From the NCBI GenBank assembly GCA_023428035.1, contig JAEYZO010000231.1, positions 1 through 10,034 of the forward strand: a DNA stretch of 10,034 bases, in the 5' to 3' direction. Shown here one piece after another: positions 1-9,873 of this stretch (the stretch's first letter is position 1; each line of letters begins with the position of its first letter). Both the position numbers and the translations under genes were made by a program. Source of the stretch: Pseudomonadota bacterium (GTDB lineage Bacteria; Myxococcota_A; Polyangia; Polyangiales; Ga0077539). A model generated the notes under the pieces. The model did not search any database. It was not told the DNA's origin and was given only the letters and a program-made list of their open reading frames with translations.

Positions 1-63
1 AACATCACCCGAGGTGATCTCAACATCACCCGAGGTGATCTCAACATCACCCCGGGTGATGTT
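1..63. repeat. Three tandem 21-bp palindromic units
   Basis: Three units start at 1, 22 and 43. The first two are identical. Each has the inverted repeat ATCACC-N3-GGTGAT, with arms at 4-9/13-18, 25-30/34-39 and 46-51/55-60. The third unit differs in its right half and becomes a perfect 9-3-9 palindrome (AACATCACC at 43-51, GGTGATGTT at 55-63). The 21-bp spacing is two helical turns, so all palindromes face the same side of the DNA, as expected of an array of dimeric-regulator sites. Neighbouring units can also pair with each other. The array begins at base 1, so it may continue outside the window. An alternative is a 7-codon protein repeat: on the plus strand the frame from base 1 reads NITRGDL twice and stays open to a stop at 151-153. 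No function is assigned. Confidence 0.85.
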
Positions 64-65
64 GG

Positions 66-257
66 CTACGGGTGTTCAGTGTCTCCTGCCACGATGACGG
101 CGTTGCCGACCCGCTGGCCGTCAGCGCCGACGGGCGCGTCGCGTAGCGAGTGAAGCGGAGCCTCGGTGACGGTCGCGGCGAGACGCACCGGCTGATCCGC
201 CGACGCTCGACGGACGGCATCACCCCAGGCAGTCCCTCCGGTAGCGTATGCGGGCAT
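66..257 (-). CDS. Doubtful small ORF, unknown function
   Basis: This 63-residue minus-strand frame starts at ATG 257-255 (MPAYATGG...) and ends at TAG 68-66, just before the palindromic repeats. Its favour rests on a balanced residue mix (for example AWGDAV, VRLAATVTEAP, GNAVIVAGDTE) and about three quarters G/C at third positions, in a stretch with no plus-strand gene to cast a shadow. Against it, no ribosome binding site is visible, and its ATG overlaps the ATG of the divergent lipoprotein gene at 256 by two bases, leaving no room for two promoters between them. It could be the tail of a decayed gene. I do not recognise a family. Confidence 0.25.
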   Translation of the reverse strand: MPAYATGGTAWGDAVRRASADQPVRLAATVTEAPLHSLRDAPVGADGQRVGNAVIVAGDTEHP

Positions 258-1056
258 GCGCACGACCCGCACCTGCCTGCTGCTCGCGGCGCTCCTCGCA
301 ACAGCCGCCTGCCGGCGTCGCTTCGAGCGGCGCGTCGCCCGGGGTCACGGCAACGCGCAGCAGGCGCCGCCACCGTCGGAGCCTGTGGCCGCTCTCTACG
401 ATCGATCCCCCTTGGAGGGTCCTGGCGACGTACCGCCCATCGTCGTCGTCTACGGCGACGGGCGGGTGATCCGCCGGGTGGGCGACGGCGCAGCCGCACG
501 CCTCATAGAGGGGCGCGTCGCACCCGACGTGGTGCAGGGGCTCGTGCGCGACCACGCGGACCTCGCGCAGGTCGCCCGCTCCACCGACTGCCCCGAGGTG
601 TCTGACGGCGCGAGCGTCGACATCGTGCTGCGGGTGGGCGATCGCCTGGAGGGCCGGCACGCCTACGGCGTCATGCTCGACGATCCCGCCGACGCGGGGT
701 GCACGGCCCCGCCCCCGGCCTTCGCACGCGTCTGGCGCCGCCTCCTCGCCCTGAGGGTCGCCGACGAGCGGCCCTGGCTGCCCGACGCCATCGAGCTGGC
801 GCTGCGGCCCCTCCCATCGGAGAACTCCGGCACCCCCTGGCCACCCGAGCTGCCCGCGCCTCCGACGGCACCCGCGTCGCAGGACGGAGGCGTGGCGTCG
901 GTGGTCGTCGACGGGCGTCACCGCGCGCGAGCCATCGAGTTCCTTCGGTCGGCGGCGTGGACCGGGGCGCTGCTCGACGGCCGCCGCTGGTCGCTGGAGG
1001 TGCGTGACCTGGTGCCCGGCCATGCGTTACTGAACGAGGCGAGGGAGCGGCGGTGA
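256..1056 (+). CDS. Putative lipoprotein of unknown function (266 aa)
   Basis: The protein starts with a basic tip and hydrophobic run (MRTTRTCLLLAALLATAAC), a signal peptide ending at a lipobox-like TAAC with Cys19 as the probable lipidated residue. The -3 Thr is less usual than Leu, so lipidation is likely but not certain. An Arg-rich, low-complexity stretch follows. The folded part begins with PPIVVVYGDGRVI (about residues 60-75), a strand-turn-strand motif seen in many uncharacterised bacterial secreted proteins. A Pro/Ala-rich linker (about residues 195-215) leads to a short C-terminal domain. Two further cysteines (in TDCPEV and AGCTAP) could form a disulfide outside the cytoplasm. The start is chosen because the signal peptide begins right there; the Shine-Dalgarno match is poor. 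No enzyme motif is visible. A second lipoprotein gene follows 144 nt downstream. Confidence 0.8.
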   Translation: MRTTRTCLLLAALLATAACRRRFERRVARGHGNAQQAPPPSEPVAALYDRSPLEGPGDVPPIVVVYGDGRVIRRVGDGAAARLIEGRVAPDVVQGLVRDHADLAQVARSTDCPEVSDGASVDIVLRVGDRLEGRHAYGVMLDDPADAGCTAPPPAFARVWRRLLALRVADERPWLPDAIELALRPLPSENSGTPWPPELPAPPTAPASQDGGVASVVVDGRHRARAIEFLRSAAWTGALLDGRRWSLEVRDLVPGHALLNEARERR

Positions 1057-1200
1057 CCGATCACCCAATCGGGGCAGCCCCACCTGCGGCTGGTATGAGA
1101 GGTAGGGAGGGCTGTACCCGTCACGCCACAACCCCGGGAGCCTCGCCGCGCGATGCCAGGCCGCCCTGGAGGGACTACATTCCCCCCGGTAGAGGCTGCC

Positions 1201-1827
1201 ATGAACCCGCGCGCTCCCGCCCTTCTTCTGCTTGTCGCCCTCTCCTCTTGCAGCTCGTCGAGCACCCCTGACGCTTCCGTCGATGTCGCCCTCGACACGT
1301 CTGCCGATGTCGCCGGTGACGTGGCCCCGGATGTCTCCGTCGACGCTCATGCCTTCTGCGACATCCCCGCGCTCTACACGTACACCATGGATGGCGGGAT
1401 CACTCCGACGCGCGAGACGGTGCAGATCGGTCCGGGCCGGCAGTTCACCTTCACCCGCACCCCGCTGAGCGGCCTCGATGCGGGGCCGTGCATGTGCTCC
1501 TGCTCGACGATGATCGACTACTGCGCCACCAGCGACGGCGGAACCGTCGACACCCTGCACGTGATCGTCGCCTTCAACGACGCCGATGTGGTGGCGGCCT
1601 TCGCCGAGCAGACCAACACCCTCTACGGGCGCGACACCCGCCCGGTAGACGGACAGGTCTTCGTCGTCACCCGAGGCGACGGGCGGCACTTCGAGGTCGG
1701 ATCCGACTGCGCGGGGACCACCGGCTGCAGGGCGATTCCCCCGGGGCTGACGCGCCTCCGGACGGTGCTCACCGACCTGAAGAACCAGCAGCTCGCCCGA
1801 CCCGAGTGCGCGCTACTGGGCTCCTAA
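1201..1827 (+). CDS. Putative lipoprotein with Asp-rich linker (208 aa)
   Basis: The N-terminus MNPRAPALLLLVALSSC is a short signal peptide with a good lipobox (LSSC, Cys17). A Ser run and a linker of repeated D-V/A-D units (about residues 23-50) follow, typical of surface lipoproteins in high-GC Myxococcota. The remaining ~155 residues are a globular domain rich in Cys: CDIP, the cluster CMCSCS with DYC a few residues later, then DCAGTTGC, and PEC near the end. Several disulfides or a metal site are possible. The start at 1201 is preferred over the in-frame ATG at 1153 because it has AGAGG five bases upstream (1191-1195) and places the signal peptide at the very N-terminus. No family recognised. 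The stop at 1825-1827 is followed in the same frame by a decayed regulator remnant. Confidence 0.85.
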   Translation: MNPRAPALLLLVALSSCSSSSTPDASVDVALDTSADVAGDVAPDVSVDAHAFCDIPALYTYTMDGGITPTRETVQIGPGRQFTFTRTPLSGLDAGPCMCSCSTMIDYCATSDGGTVDTLHVIVAFNDADVVAAFAEQTNTLYGRDTRPVDGQVFVVTRGDGRHFEVGSDCAGTTGCRAIPPGLTRLRTVLTDLKNQQLARPECALLGS

Positions 1828-1830
1828 GCG

Positions 1831-2181
1831 GTCTCGCATACATTCGCCGACCTTCTCGCGGCCCGCACCACCCGCCGTCTCGTGGACGTCGGGGTGTCGC
1901 TACGCTCGATTCCCCGCGCGGTGAAGTCGCTTCGCACCACCGAGCCTGGCACGTCGAGGCCGGTCACCGACGCCCGCCTCGGGGTCGAGGGGTACGAGCT
2001 CGTCGCCCGCCAGGACGAGGGGTGCTTCGACCCCGTCACTGGGCTGCGGCTCCTCGACTTCGCGCTGTCGCTGAAGCCAGACTTCGCCGAGGCCCACTTC
2101 AACCTGGCGACGGCCCTCACGGAGATCGGCCAGAAGGAGAAGCCGAGGGCGCGCTGGCGGCGCTACGGAGACGTGCCACCA
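1831..2181 (+). pseudogene. Collapsed MerR-like/TPR regulator remnant
   Basis: In one open frame, directly after the lipoprotein stop, the translation reads TFADLLAARTTRRLVDVGVS and continues through LRSIPRAVKSLR. This resembles helices 2-4 of a MerR-type winged-helix domain, where the usual form is DL...R..R.L...GVSL..IRRA...LR. It continues with LVARQDEGCFDPVTGLRLLDF, a segment I associate with myxobacterial MerR-like/TPR proteins. At about 2062 it jumps straight to LSLKPDFAEAHFNLATAL, a near-consensus tetratricopeptide helix pair (A/N-L-A pattern), and ends at RARWRRYGDVPP. The N-terminal helix-turn-helix, the TPRs between these parts and the C-terminus are missing. This looks like an in-frame internal deletion plus loss of both ends. 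A GTG at 1882 could in principle start a 127-aa product ending at 2265, but its tail beyond 2181 is Arg/Pro/Cys shadow-like sequence. Family assignment is inference from recognisable motifs. Confidence 0.6.
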
Positions 2182-2231
2182 GCCTGCCTACGAGACCCCG
2201 GGCACATAGCCCCTCAGCCCCCGTCGCAGCG

Positions 2232-2348
2232 TTGCGTCGTTGCATCCCTGGCCTTTCGATCCTGACGCCTTTCACGGTCGAGCTCGCGTCGTCGACGCTG
2301 CTGGACGCCGACTCGGGGCTGCTGCTCTCCTCGCGGCGACGGAGCTGA
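2232..2348 (+). CDS. Very short ORF or gene fragment (38 aa)
   Basis: A TTG-started frame ends at TGA 2346-2348. Its second half (LTPFTVELASS, then LLDADSGLLL) uses almost only G/C at third positions, which is coding-like and unlike the Arg-rich frames around it. No Shine-Dalgarno sequence is visible before the TTG. The stop is one base before the next tiny ORF (TGAGATG), the same junction used between the oxidoreductase and flavoprotein genes further on. It may be a leader peptide or the surviving end of an eroded gene. The surrounding 2182-2432 holds nothing else I can support. Confidence 0.25.
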   Translation: MRRCIPGLSILTPFTVELASSTLLDADSGLLLSSRRRS

Positions 2349-2349
2349 G

Positions 2350-2436
2350 ATGACCCACCGTATCTTCTTCGACACCCTCTGGTCGTCGAAGGGGTCGATC
2401 GATCGGGGCGCGTGGTCCTACGGTCGACCCTCATGA
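2350..2436 (+). CDS. Putative 28-aa leader peptide before sulP
   Basis: ATG 2350 has GGAG five bases upstream (2341-2344), a better ribosome binding site than either candidate start of the transporter gene. The peptide begins MTHRIFFDTLW and ends SYGRPS. Its TGA overlaps the presumed transporter ATG as ATGA (2433-2436), so a ribosome finishing here could restart on sulP. This arrangement suggests translational coupling. It is inference from spacing, and the peptide matches no family I know. A short open frame by chance in a decayed region is the main alternative. Confidence 0.35.
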   Translation: MTHRIFFDTLWSSKGSIDRGAWSYGRPS

Positions 2437-4172
2437 ACTGGCGCTCGCTGCTCCCCGGGCTCTCGCTGCTGGCGCGCTACGAGCCCCAGTGGCTCCGCGC
2501 CGACCTGCTGGCCGGGCTCACCGTCGGCGCGATGCTCGTGCCGCAGAGCATGGCCTACGCCGAGCTCGCGGGCCTTCCCCCCAGCGTCGGCTTCTTCGCG
2601 GCGCTGCTGCCACCGGTCGCCTACGCCCTCGTAGGCTCGTCGCGACACCTCGGGGTTGGACCGGAGCCTGGCACCGCCGTGCTCGCGGCCACTGGCGTCG
2701 CGGCCCTCAGCGCTGGCGACGCGGCGCGCTACCTGGCCCTCATGCCGACCCTCGCGCTGCTCGTCGGCGCGCTCGCCCTTCTAGGGGCCGCGCTGCGCGT
2801 GGGCTTCCTGGCGCAGCTCCTCTCGAAGCCCGTGCTCGTCGGGTACATCACCGGCGTAGGGATGACCCTGCTTTCGAGCCAGCTCGCGAAGTTCACAGGC
2901 GCGCCCGTCACGGGAGACCAGTTCTTCACCAGGTTGTGGTCCTTCGCTCGCTCGCTCGGCGGGGTGCAGCCTGCCACCATGGCGCTTTCCTGCGTGAGCC
3001 TCGCGCTGCTCCTCGCGCTCCGCCGTTGGGCCCCGAAGCTCCCGGGCGCGCTCATCGTCGTGACGCTCTCCACCCTCGTCTCCTGGCTCGGCCACCTCGA
3101 CGCCCGCGGGGTGCGCCTCGTCGGAACCATCCACGGCGCCCTGCCCACGCTCTCCCTCCCCTCGCTGCGCCTCGCCGACCTCGCGGCCCTGCTCCCCACC
3201 GCCCTCGGCATCGTCCTCGTCGGGTACACCGACAACGTCCTCACGGCGCGCTCCATCGCCGCGAAGCGCGGCTACGCGGTAGACGCCAACCAGGAGCTCG
3301 CGGGCCTCGGCGTAGCCAACCTGGCCTCTGCGATCGCCGGAGGCTTCCCGGTGTCGTCGAGCGCCAGCCGGACGGCGGTGCCCGCCTCGCTCGGCAGCAG
3401 CACCCAGCTGGTGGGCCTGGTCGCTTCCGCCTTCCTCCTCTCGACGCTGCTTCTCATCGCCCCTGCGCTCTCGATGATCCCTCAGTCGGCGCTCGCCGTG
3501 GTGATCGTCGCGGCGGCCATCGCGATCATCGACGTGGCCGGGTACCGCTGGCTCTGGAAGGTCAGCCGCGTCGAGTTCTCCGTCGCCGTCGCCACGACCC
3601 TGAGCGTGATGGTCTTCGACCTCCTCACCGGAGTGCTGCTGGCGGTGGGCCTCTCGGGTTTCGTCGCCTTCGCGCGCGTCGCGCTCCCCCACGACGCCGT
3701 GCTCACCCGCGGCGAGGGCCTCGACGGCTGGGTCGACTCGGACCGTTACCAGCGAGGCACGAGCCTCCCGGGGCTGCTGGTGTTTCGCTTCGACGCGCCG
3801 CTCTTCTTCGCGAACAGCGCTCGCTTCCGAGAGCGGCTGGAGGTCGTCCTCGCGCGCAACCCCGGCGAGGAGGAGTGGGTGGTCCTCGACTTCGAGGGCG
3901 TCGGCGCCGTCGACTCGACGGCCATCGAGATGCTCTCGGAGCTTCTCGAGTCGCTCCAGGAGAAGGGCGTCGTCGTGGCCATCGCTCGCGCCAACGACCG
4001 GGCGCTCACGCCGCTGCAGCGCGCCGGGCTCGTCTCCGACGGGGGCTTGCGGGTCTTCGAGACGATCAACCGGGCGGTGAGGGAGTTCGAGGCCTCGCGC
4101 GCCTCGCATGAATCTCCCCAGGCGATCTCCGCTGGGAAGAACGCCGGGCCTGGTGTTCGACTGCGGCCATGA
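2433..4172 (+). CDS. SulP-family anion transporter with STAS domain
   Basis: This is an inner-membrane carrier of the SLC26/SulP family, which moves sulfate, bicarbonate or related anions; the substrate cannot be told from sequence. The N-terminus MNWRSLLPGL leads into the SulP signature GAMLVPQSMAYAELAGLPP and GFFAALLPP, with many hydrophobic spans up to about residue 430. The second hallmark, NQELAGLGVANLASAIAGG followed by FPVSSSASRTAV, is present; the Ser-rich form replaces the common P-x-x-GS-x-SRTA. From about residue 440 to 560 lies a STAS domain with VVLDFEGVGAVDSTAIEML (DSTA starts near residue 494). At 579 aa it is full length. ATG 2433 is chosen because it overlaps the upstream leader stop and family members begin close to this point. 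An in-frame GTG at 2412 (seven residues longer, GGGG nearby) is possible. It overlaps the hydrolase gene by four bases, so the two are probably translated together. Confidence 0.95.
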   Translation: MNWRSLLPGLSLLARYEPQWLRADLLAGLTVGAMLVPQSMAYAELAGLPPSVGFFAALLPPVAYALVGSSRHLGVGPEPGTAVLAATGVAALSAGDAARYLALMPTLALLVGALALLGAALRVGFLAQLLSKPVLVGYITGVGMTLLSSQLAKFTGAPVTGDQFFTRLWSFARSLGGVQPATMALSCVSLALLLALRRWAPKLPGALIVVTLSTLVSWLGHLDARGVRLVGTIHGALPTLSLPSLRLADLAALLPTALGIVLVGYTDNVLTARSIAAKRGYAVDANQELAGLGVANLASAIAGGFPVSSSASRTAVPASLGSSTQLVGLVASAFLLSTLLLIAPALSMIPQSALAVVIVAAAIAIIDVAGYRWLWKVSRVEFSVAVATTLSVMVFDLLTGVLLAVGLSGFVAFARVALPHDAVLTRGEGLDGWVDSDRYQRGTSLPGLLVFRFDAPLFFANSARFRERLEVVLARNPGEEEWVVLDFEGVGAVDSTAIEMLSELLESLQEKGVVVAIARANDRALTPLQRAGLVSDGGLRVFETINRAVREFEASRASHESPQAISAGKNAGPGVRLRP

Positions 4173-4852
4173 CGAGAGTGCTGTTCATTCATGGCCTGGA
4201 GTCGGGCCCCAACGGAAGGAAGCCCGTCTCCCTGAGGGAGCAGGGCTACCACGTCGAGAGCGAGCTCATGCCCTGCGGCAGGTCGAGGGCGCTGAGAGAC
4301 CCCGCGGTGCTCGCCGGCGCGGGCGTCACCCTCGCTGCGATCTCCTGGGCGACCGCGCGCCGGGGACTGCGCGGGCTCGCCGGAGGCGTGTCGCTCGCGG
4401 CGGCGCTCGGTCCTCTCGCGAAGGCGGCCATCACCCGCAGGGCCTTCGCTCGAAGCGTGGCCGTGCAGCGAAGGGCGCTCGCCCGAGGCCCCATCGACGT
4501 GGTGATGGGCTCCTCCTTCGGCGGCGCCGTCGCGCTGAGGCTCCTCCAGTCCGGCGCCTGGAGCGGACCCACGGTGCTCCTCTGTCCAGCGCACGAGCTT
4601 GTCGCCGCCAGGGCGCGAGGCCCCGTCGCTGCGCCGCTCTCCGCGCTCCCTCCCTCCGTCGCCGAGCGGGTGCTGGTGGTGCACGCGCGGCAGGACGAGG
4701 TGGTCCCCATCGAGCACTCGAGGCGGCTCGTGGCGGGCTCTCGGGCGAGGCTCATCGAGGTCGACGACGATCACCCGCTCACGGCCACGTCGTCGGGCGC
4801 CCAGCTCGGCGCCTGGATCGACGAGGCCCTCGGGCGCTCGCCGATCACCTGA
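4169..4852 (+). CDS. Alpha/beta hydrolase, YqiA-like (227 aa)
   Basis: A serine hydrolase of the alpha/beta fold; the substrate is unknown. It opens with the first strand and oxyanion loop VLFIHGLESGPNG (residues 4-16). The nucleophile elbow is GSSFGG with Ser116. The acid is probably Asp176 in HARQDEVVP, and the catalytic His is His202 in DDDHPL, so the triad is complete and in the usual order. The start (MTRVLFIHGLESGP) and small size recall the YqiA-like esterases. Between the second strand and the elbow are two hydrophobic stretches, about residues 46-62 (AVLAGAGVTLAAISWA) and 66-88, which could be lid helices or dip into the membrane. No signal peptide is visible, so it is probably cytoplasmic. 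It starts inside the last codons of the SulP gene (ATGA at 4169-4172), with no clear Shine-Dalgarno site of its own, which fits translational coupling. Confidence 0.88.
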   Translation: MTRVLFIHGLESGPNGRKPVSLREQGYHVESELMPCGRSRALRDPAVLAGAGVTLAAISWATARRGLRGLAGGVSLAAALGPLAKAAITRRAFARSVAVQRRALARGPIDVVMGSSFGGAVALRLLQSGAWSGPTVLLCPAHELVAARARGPVAAPLSALPPSVAERVLVVHARQDEVVPIEHSRRLVAGSRARLIEVDDDHPLTATSSGAQLGAWIDEALGRSPIT

Positions 4853-4886
4853 GGCGGACGGCGGGCGACCCTGTCCGCTCGCGGCG

Positions 4887-4922
4887 AGGAGGCGTCGCGC
4901 GGGCGCGAACGATTCGCCTCCT
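4887..4922 (+). promoter_or_regulatory. Strong hairpin in the hydrolase-nifJ gap
   Basis: AGGAGGCG (4887-4894) pairs with CGCCTCCT (4915-4922). Inside it, TCGCGC (4895-4900) pairs with GCGCGA (4903-4908) around GG, leaving a six-base bulge ACGATT on one side. The combined stem has about 14 pairs, nearly all G-C. It starts 34 bases after the hydrolase stop and 123 bases before the nifJ ATG opens at 5046. There is no T-run after it, so it is not a classic intrinsic terminator. It may slow polymerase, protect or separate the two transcripts, or act in the nifJ leader. I see no convincing -35/-10 promoter in the rest of 4853-5045. Confidence 0.4.
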
Positions 4923-5045
4923 TCGCGCGCAGACCCTACCGTTGGCCCCCGACGACGGCCGAGAGCCCCGTGTCGGGCGAGCTCCGGCCGAGGAAGTGCT
5001 TCGCGCCTGGCGCTCCCTCTCCCCCCTTCGCAAGGAACGCCCTCC

Positions 5046-8627
<3,582 letters not shown>

Positions 8628-8628
8628 G

Positions 8629-9621
8629 ATGGACCTCACCACGCAGTACCTCGGGCTCGAGCTGGAGCACCCCTTCATGCCGGGCGCGTCGCCCATGGTC
8701 GACGACCTCGACACCGTGCGGCGCCTCGAAGACTCGGGCGCCTCGGCGATCGTGATGCACTCTCTCTTCGAGGAGCAGATCGAGCGCGAGCACGCCCGCA
8801 CCGCCCACGACCTCGACGCCCACGCCGACGCCTTCGCCGAGGCCACGTCCTTCTTCCCCCGCGCCCAGGACTTCCGCCTCGGCCCTCACGAGTACCTCGA
8901 GCAGATAAGGCGCATCCGCGCGGCGGTCTCGGTGCCGGTCATCGCCTCTCTCAACGGCGTGACCGCGAGGGGCTGGCTCGAGTACGCGCGGCTCATCGAG
9001 CAGGCCGGCGCCCACGCGCTCGAGCTCAACCCCTACTACGTCGCGACCGACCCGTCGGAGAGCGCCGCCGTGGTCGAGCAACGCATCATCGACATCGTGT
9101 TCGAGGTGCGGCGCCAGGTGAAGATCCCTATCGCTGTGAAGCTCTCGCCCTTCCACTCCTCGCTGGCCAACCTCGCGGGCCGGCTCGAGGTCGCTGGCGC
9201 CCGAGCGCTCGTGCTCTTCAACCGCTTCTACCAGCCCGACATCGACGTCGAGGCCCTGGAGGTGGTGCCGCGGCTGGTGCTCTCCGACTCGTCCGAGCTG
9301 CTGCTGCGCCTTCGCTGGCTGGCGATCCTCTCCGGGCGCGGCGGGATGCAGCTCGCCTGCTCCGGGGGCGTGCACACCGAGCCCGACGCGCTGAGGGCGC
9401 TCGCGGCCGGCGCCGGGGCGGTGCAGCTCGTGTCGGCGCTTCTCAAGCACGGCCCCGGGCGCCTCACTCACATCCGCGACGGCGTCTCTCGCTGGCTCGT
9501 GGAGCACGAGTACGACTCGCTCGCCCAGCTCCGCGGCAGCATGAACCTCTCGCACTGCCCCGACCCGGCGATGTTCGAGCGAGGCAACTACGCCCGCATC
9601 CTTCAGGGCTGGAAGGGCTGA
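8629..9621 (+). CDS. DHODH-like flavoprotein paired with nifJ
   Basis: A TIM-barrel protein of the dihydroorotate dehydrogenase-like FMN family, 330 aa, of typical length. FMN-site features are visible: PFMPGASPM (15-23), ASLNGVT (106-112), ELNPYY (132-137), AVKLSPF with Lys171, FNRFYQPDID (198-206), and the phosphate-binding end CSGGVHTEPDA with GAGAVQLVSAL (244-271). In class 1 DHODHs the ELN is followed by L-S-C-P-N, with Cys as the catalytic base. Here it is P-Y-Y, so the base is missing and true orotate synthesis is unlikely. Similar DHODH-like genes often sit next to nifJ in anaerobes and other bacteria (family knowledge). It starts one base after the nifJ stop, with AAGGGAG six bases ahead of its ATG, so it is surely co-transcribed. 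An electron-transfer role with the oxidoreductase is a reasonable guess, unproven. The partner electron carrier is not in the window. Confidence 0.92.
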   Translation: MDLTTQYLGLELEHPFMPGASPMVDDLDTVRRLEDSGASAIVMHSLFEEQIEREHARTAHDLDAHADAFAEATSFFPRAQDFRLGPHEYLEQIRRIRAAVSVPVIASLNGVTARGWLEYARLIEQAGAHALELNPYYVATDPSESAAVVEQRIIDIVFEVRRQVKIPIAVKLSPFHSSLANLAGRLEVAGARALVLFNRFYQPDIDVEALEVVPRLVLSDSSELLLRLRWLAILSGRGGMQLACSGGVHTEPDALRALAAGAGAVQLVSALLKHGPGRLTHIRDGVSRWLVEHEYDSLAQLRGSMNLSHCPDPAMFERGNYARILQGWKG

Positions 9622-9723
9622 GGGAGCCTCTCGTCGACCGAGCTACGCCCGGCGCCGCTGGGTACCCGTGCGACCAACCGCGTCGTGACGGGGTCGACGG
9701 CGTGGTCTACGTGCGCGCCCGCG

Positions 9724-9873
9724 TCAGGCCGCGGAGACCTTCACCGCCCGGGCGACACCCTCGACCCTGCGCTCGGCCTCCCACGGCGGGACGAGGGCGG
9801 CGCGCTGGGGCTCGGTGAGGGGCGCGAGGGTCTGCGTCCACCGCATCGGCGACAGCGCCAGCATCCGCGTCAC
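9724..9873 (-). CDS. Short minus-strand ORF or gene fragment (49 aa)
   Basis: From GTG 9873-9871 (or ATG 9864-9862) the minus strand reads V-T-R-MLALSPMRWTQTLAPL, then TEPQRAALVPPWEAERRVEG, ending VKVSAA at TGA 9726-9724. Of the 47 codons from the ATG, only one has A or T in third place, and the residues include Trp twice, which is far more coding-like than the Arg/Pro/Gly-rich frames on the other strand. The frame stays open further upstream, so the real start is unclear and no Shine-Dalgarno site is seen. It may be a small gene, or the end of a truncated one, convergent with the flavoprotein gene. I do not recognise it. The remaining bases 9622-9723, between the two convergent stops, hold no clear terminator or gene. 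Confidence 0.35.
   Translation of the reverse strand: MTRMLALSPMRWTQTLAPLTEPQRAALVPPWEAERRVEGVARAVKVSAA

Noticed and set aside
1..63. CRISPR array
   Set aside because: Units abut at 21 bp with no unique spacers, so this is a tandem repeat, not a repeat-spacer array.
1..153. Plus-strand partial gene with NITRGDL repeats
   Set aside because: Open only 50 codons with the left end unseen and an ordinary-looking tail; kept as a rival reading of the repeat, not as a gene.
1153..1200. Upstream ATG for the second lipoprotein
   Set aside because: It would bury the signal peptide 16 residues in; ATG 1201 has AGAGG correctly spaced.
1053..1271. 72-aa frame overlapping the end of the first lipoprotein gene (GTGA)
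   Set aside because: It runs into the next gene in another frame, has no motif, and covers the likely promoter and ribosome site of that gene.
2489..4111. Plus-strand 540-aa frame inside the SulP gene
   Set aside because: Arg/Pro-rich out-of-frame reading of the transporter.
4599..5045. In-frame N-terminal extension of nifJ
   Set aside because: The extra 149 residues are a Ser/Arg-rich shadow of the hydrolase gene; the family N-terminus and the AAGGA site both point to ATG 5046.
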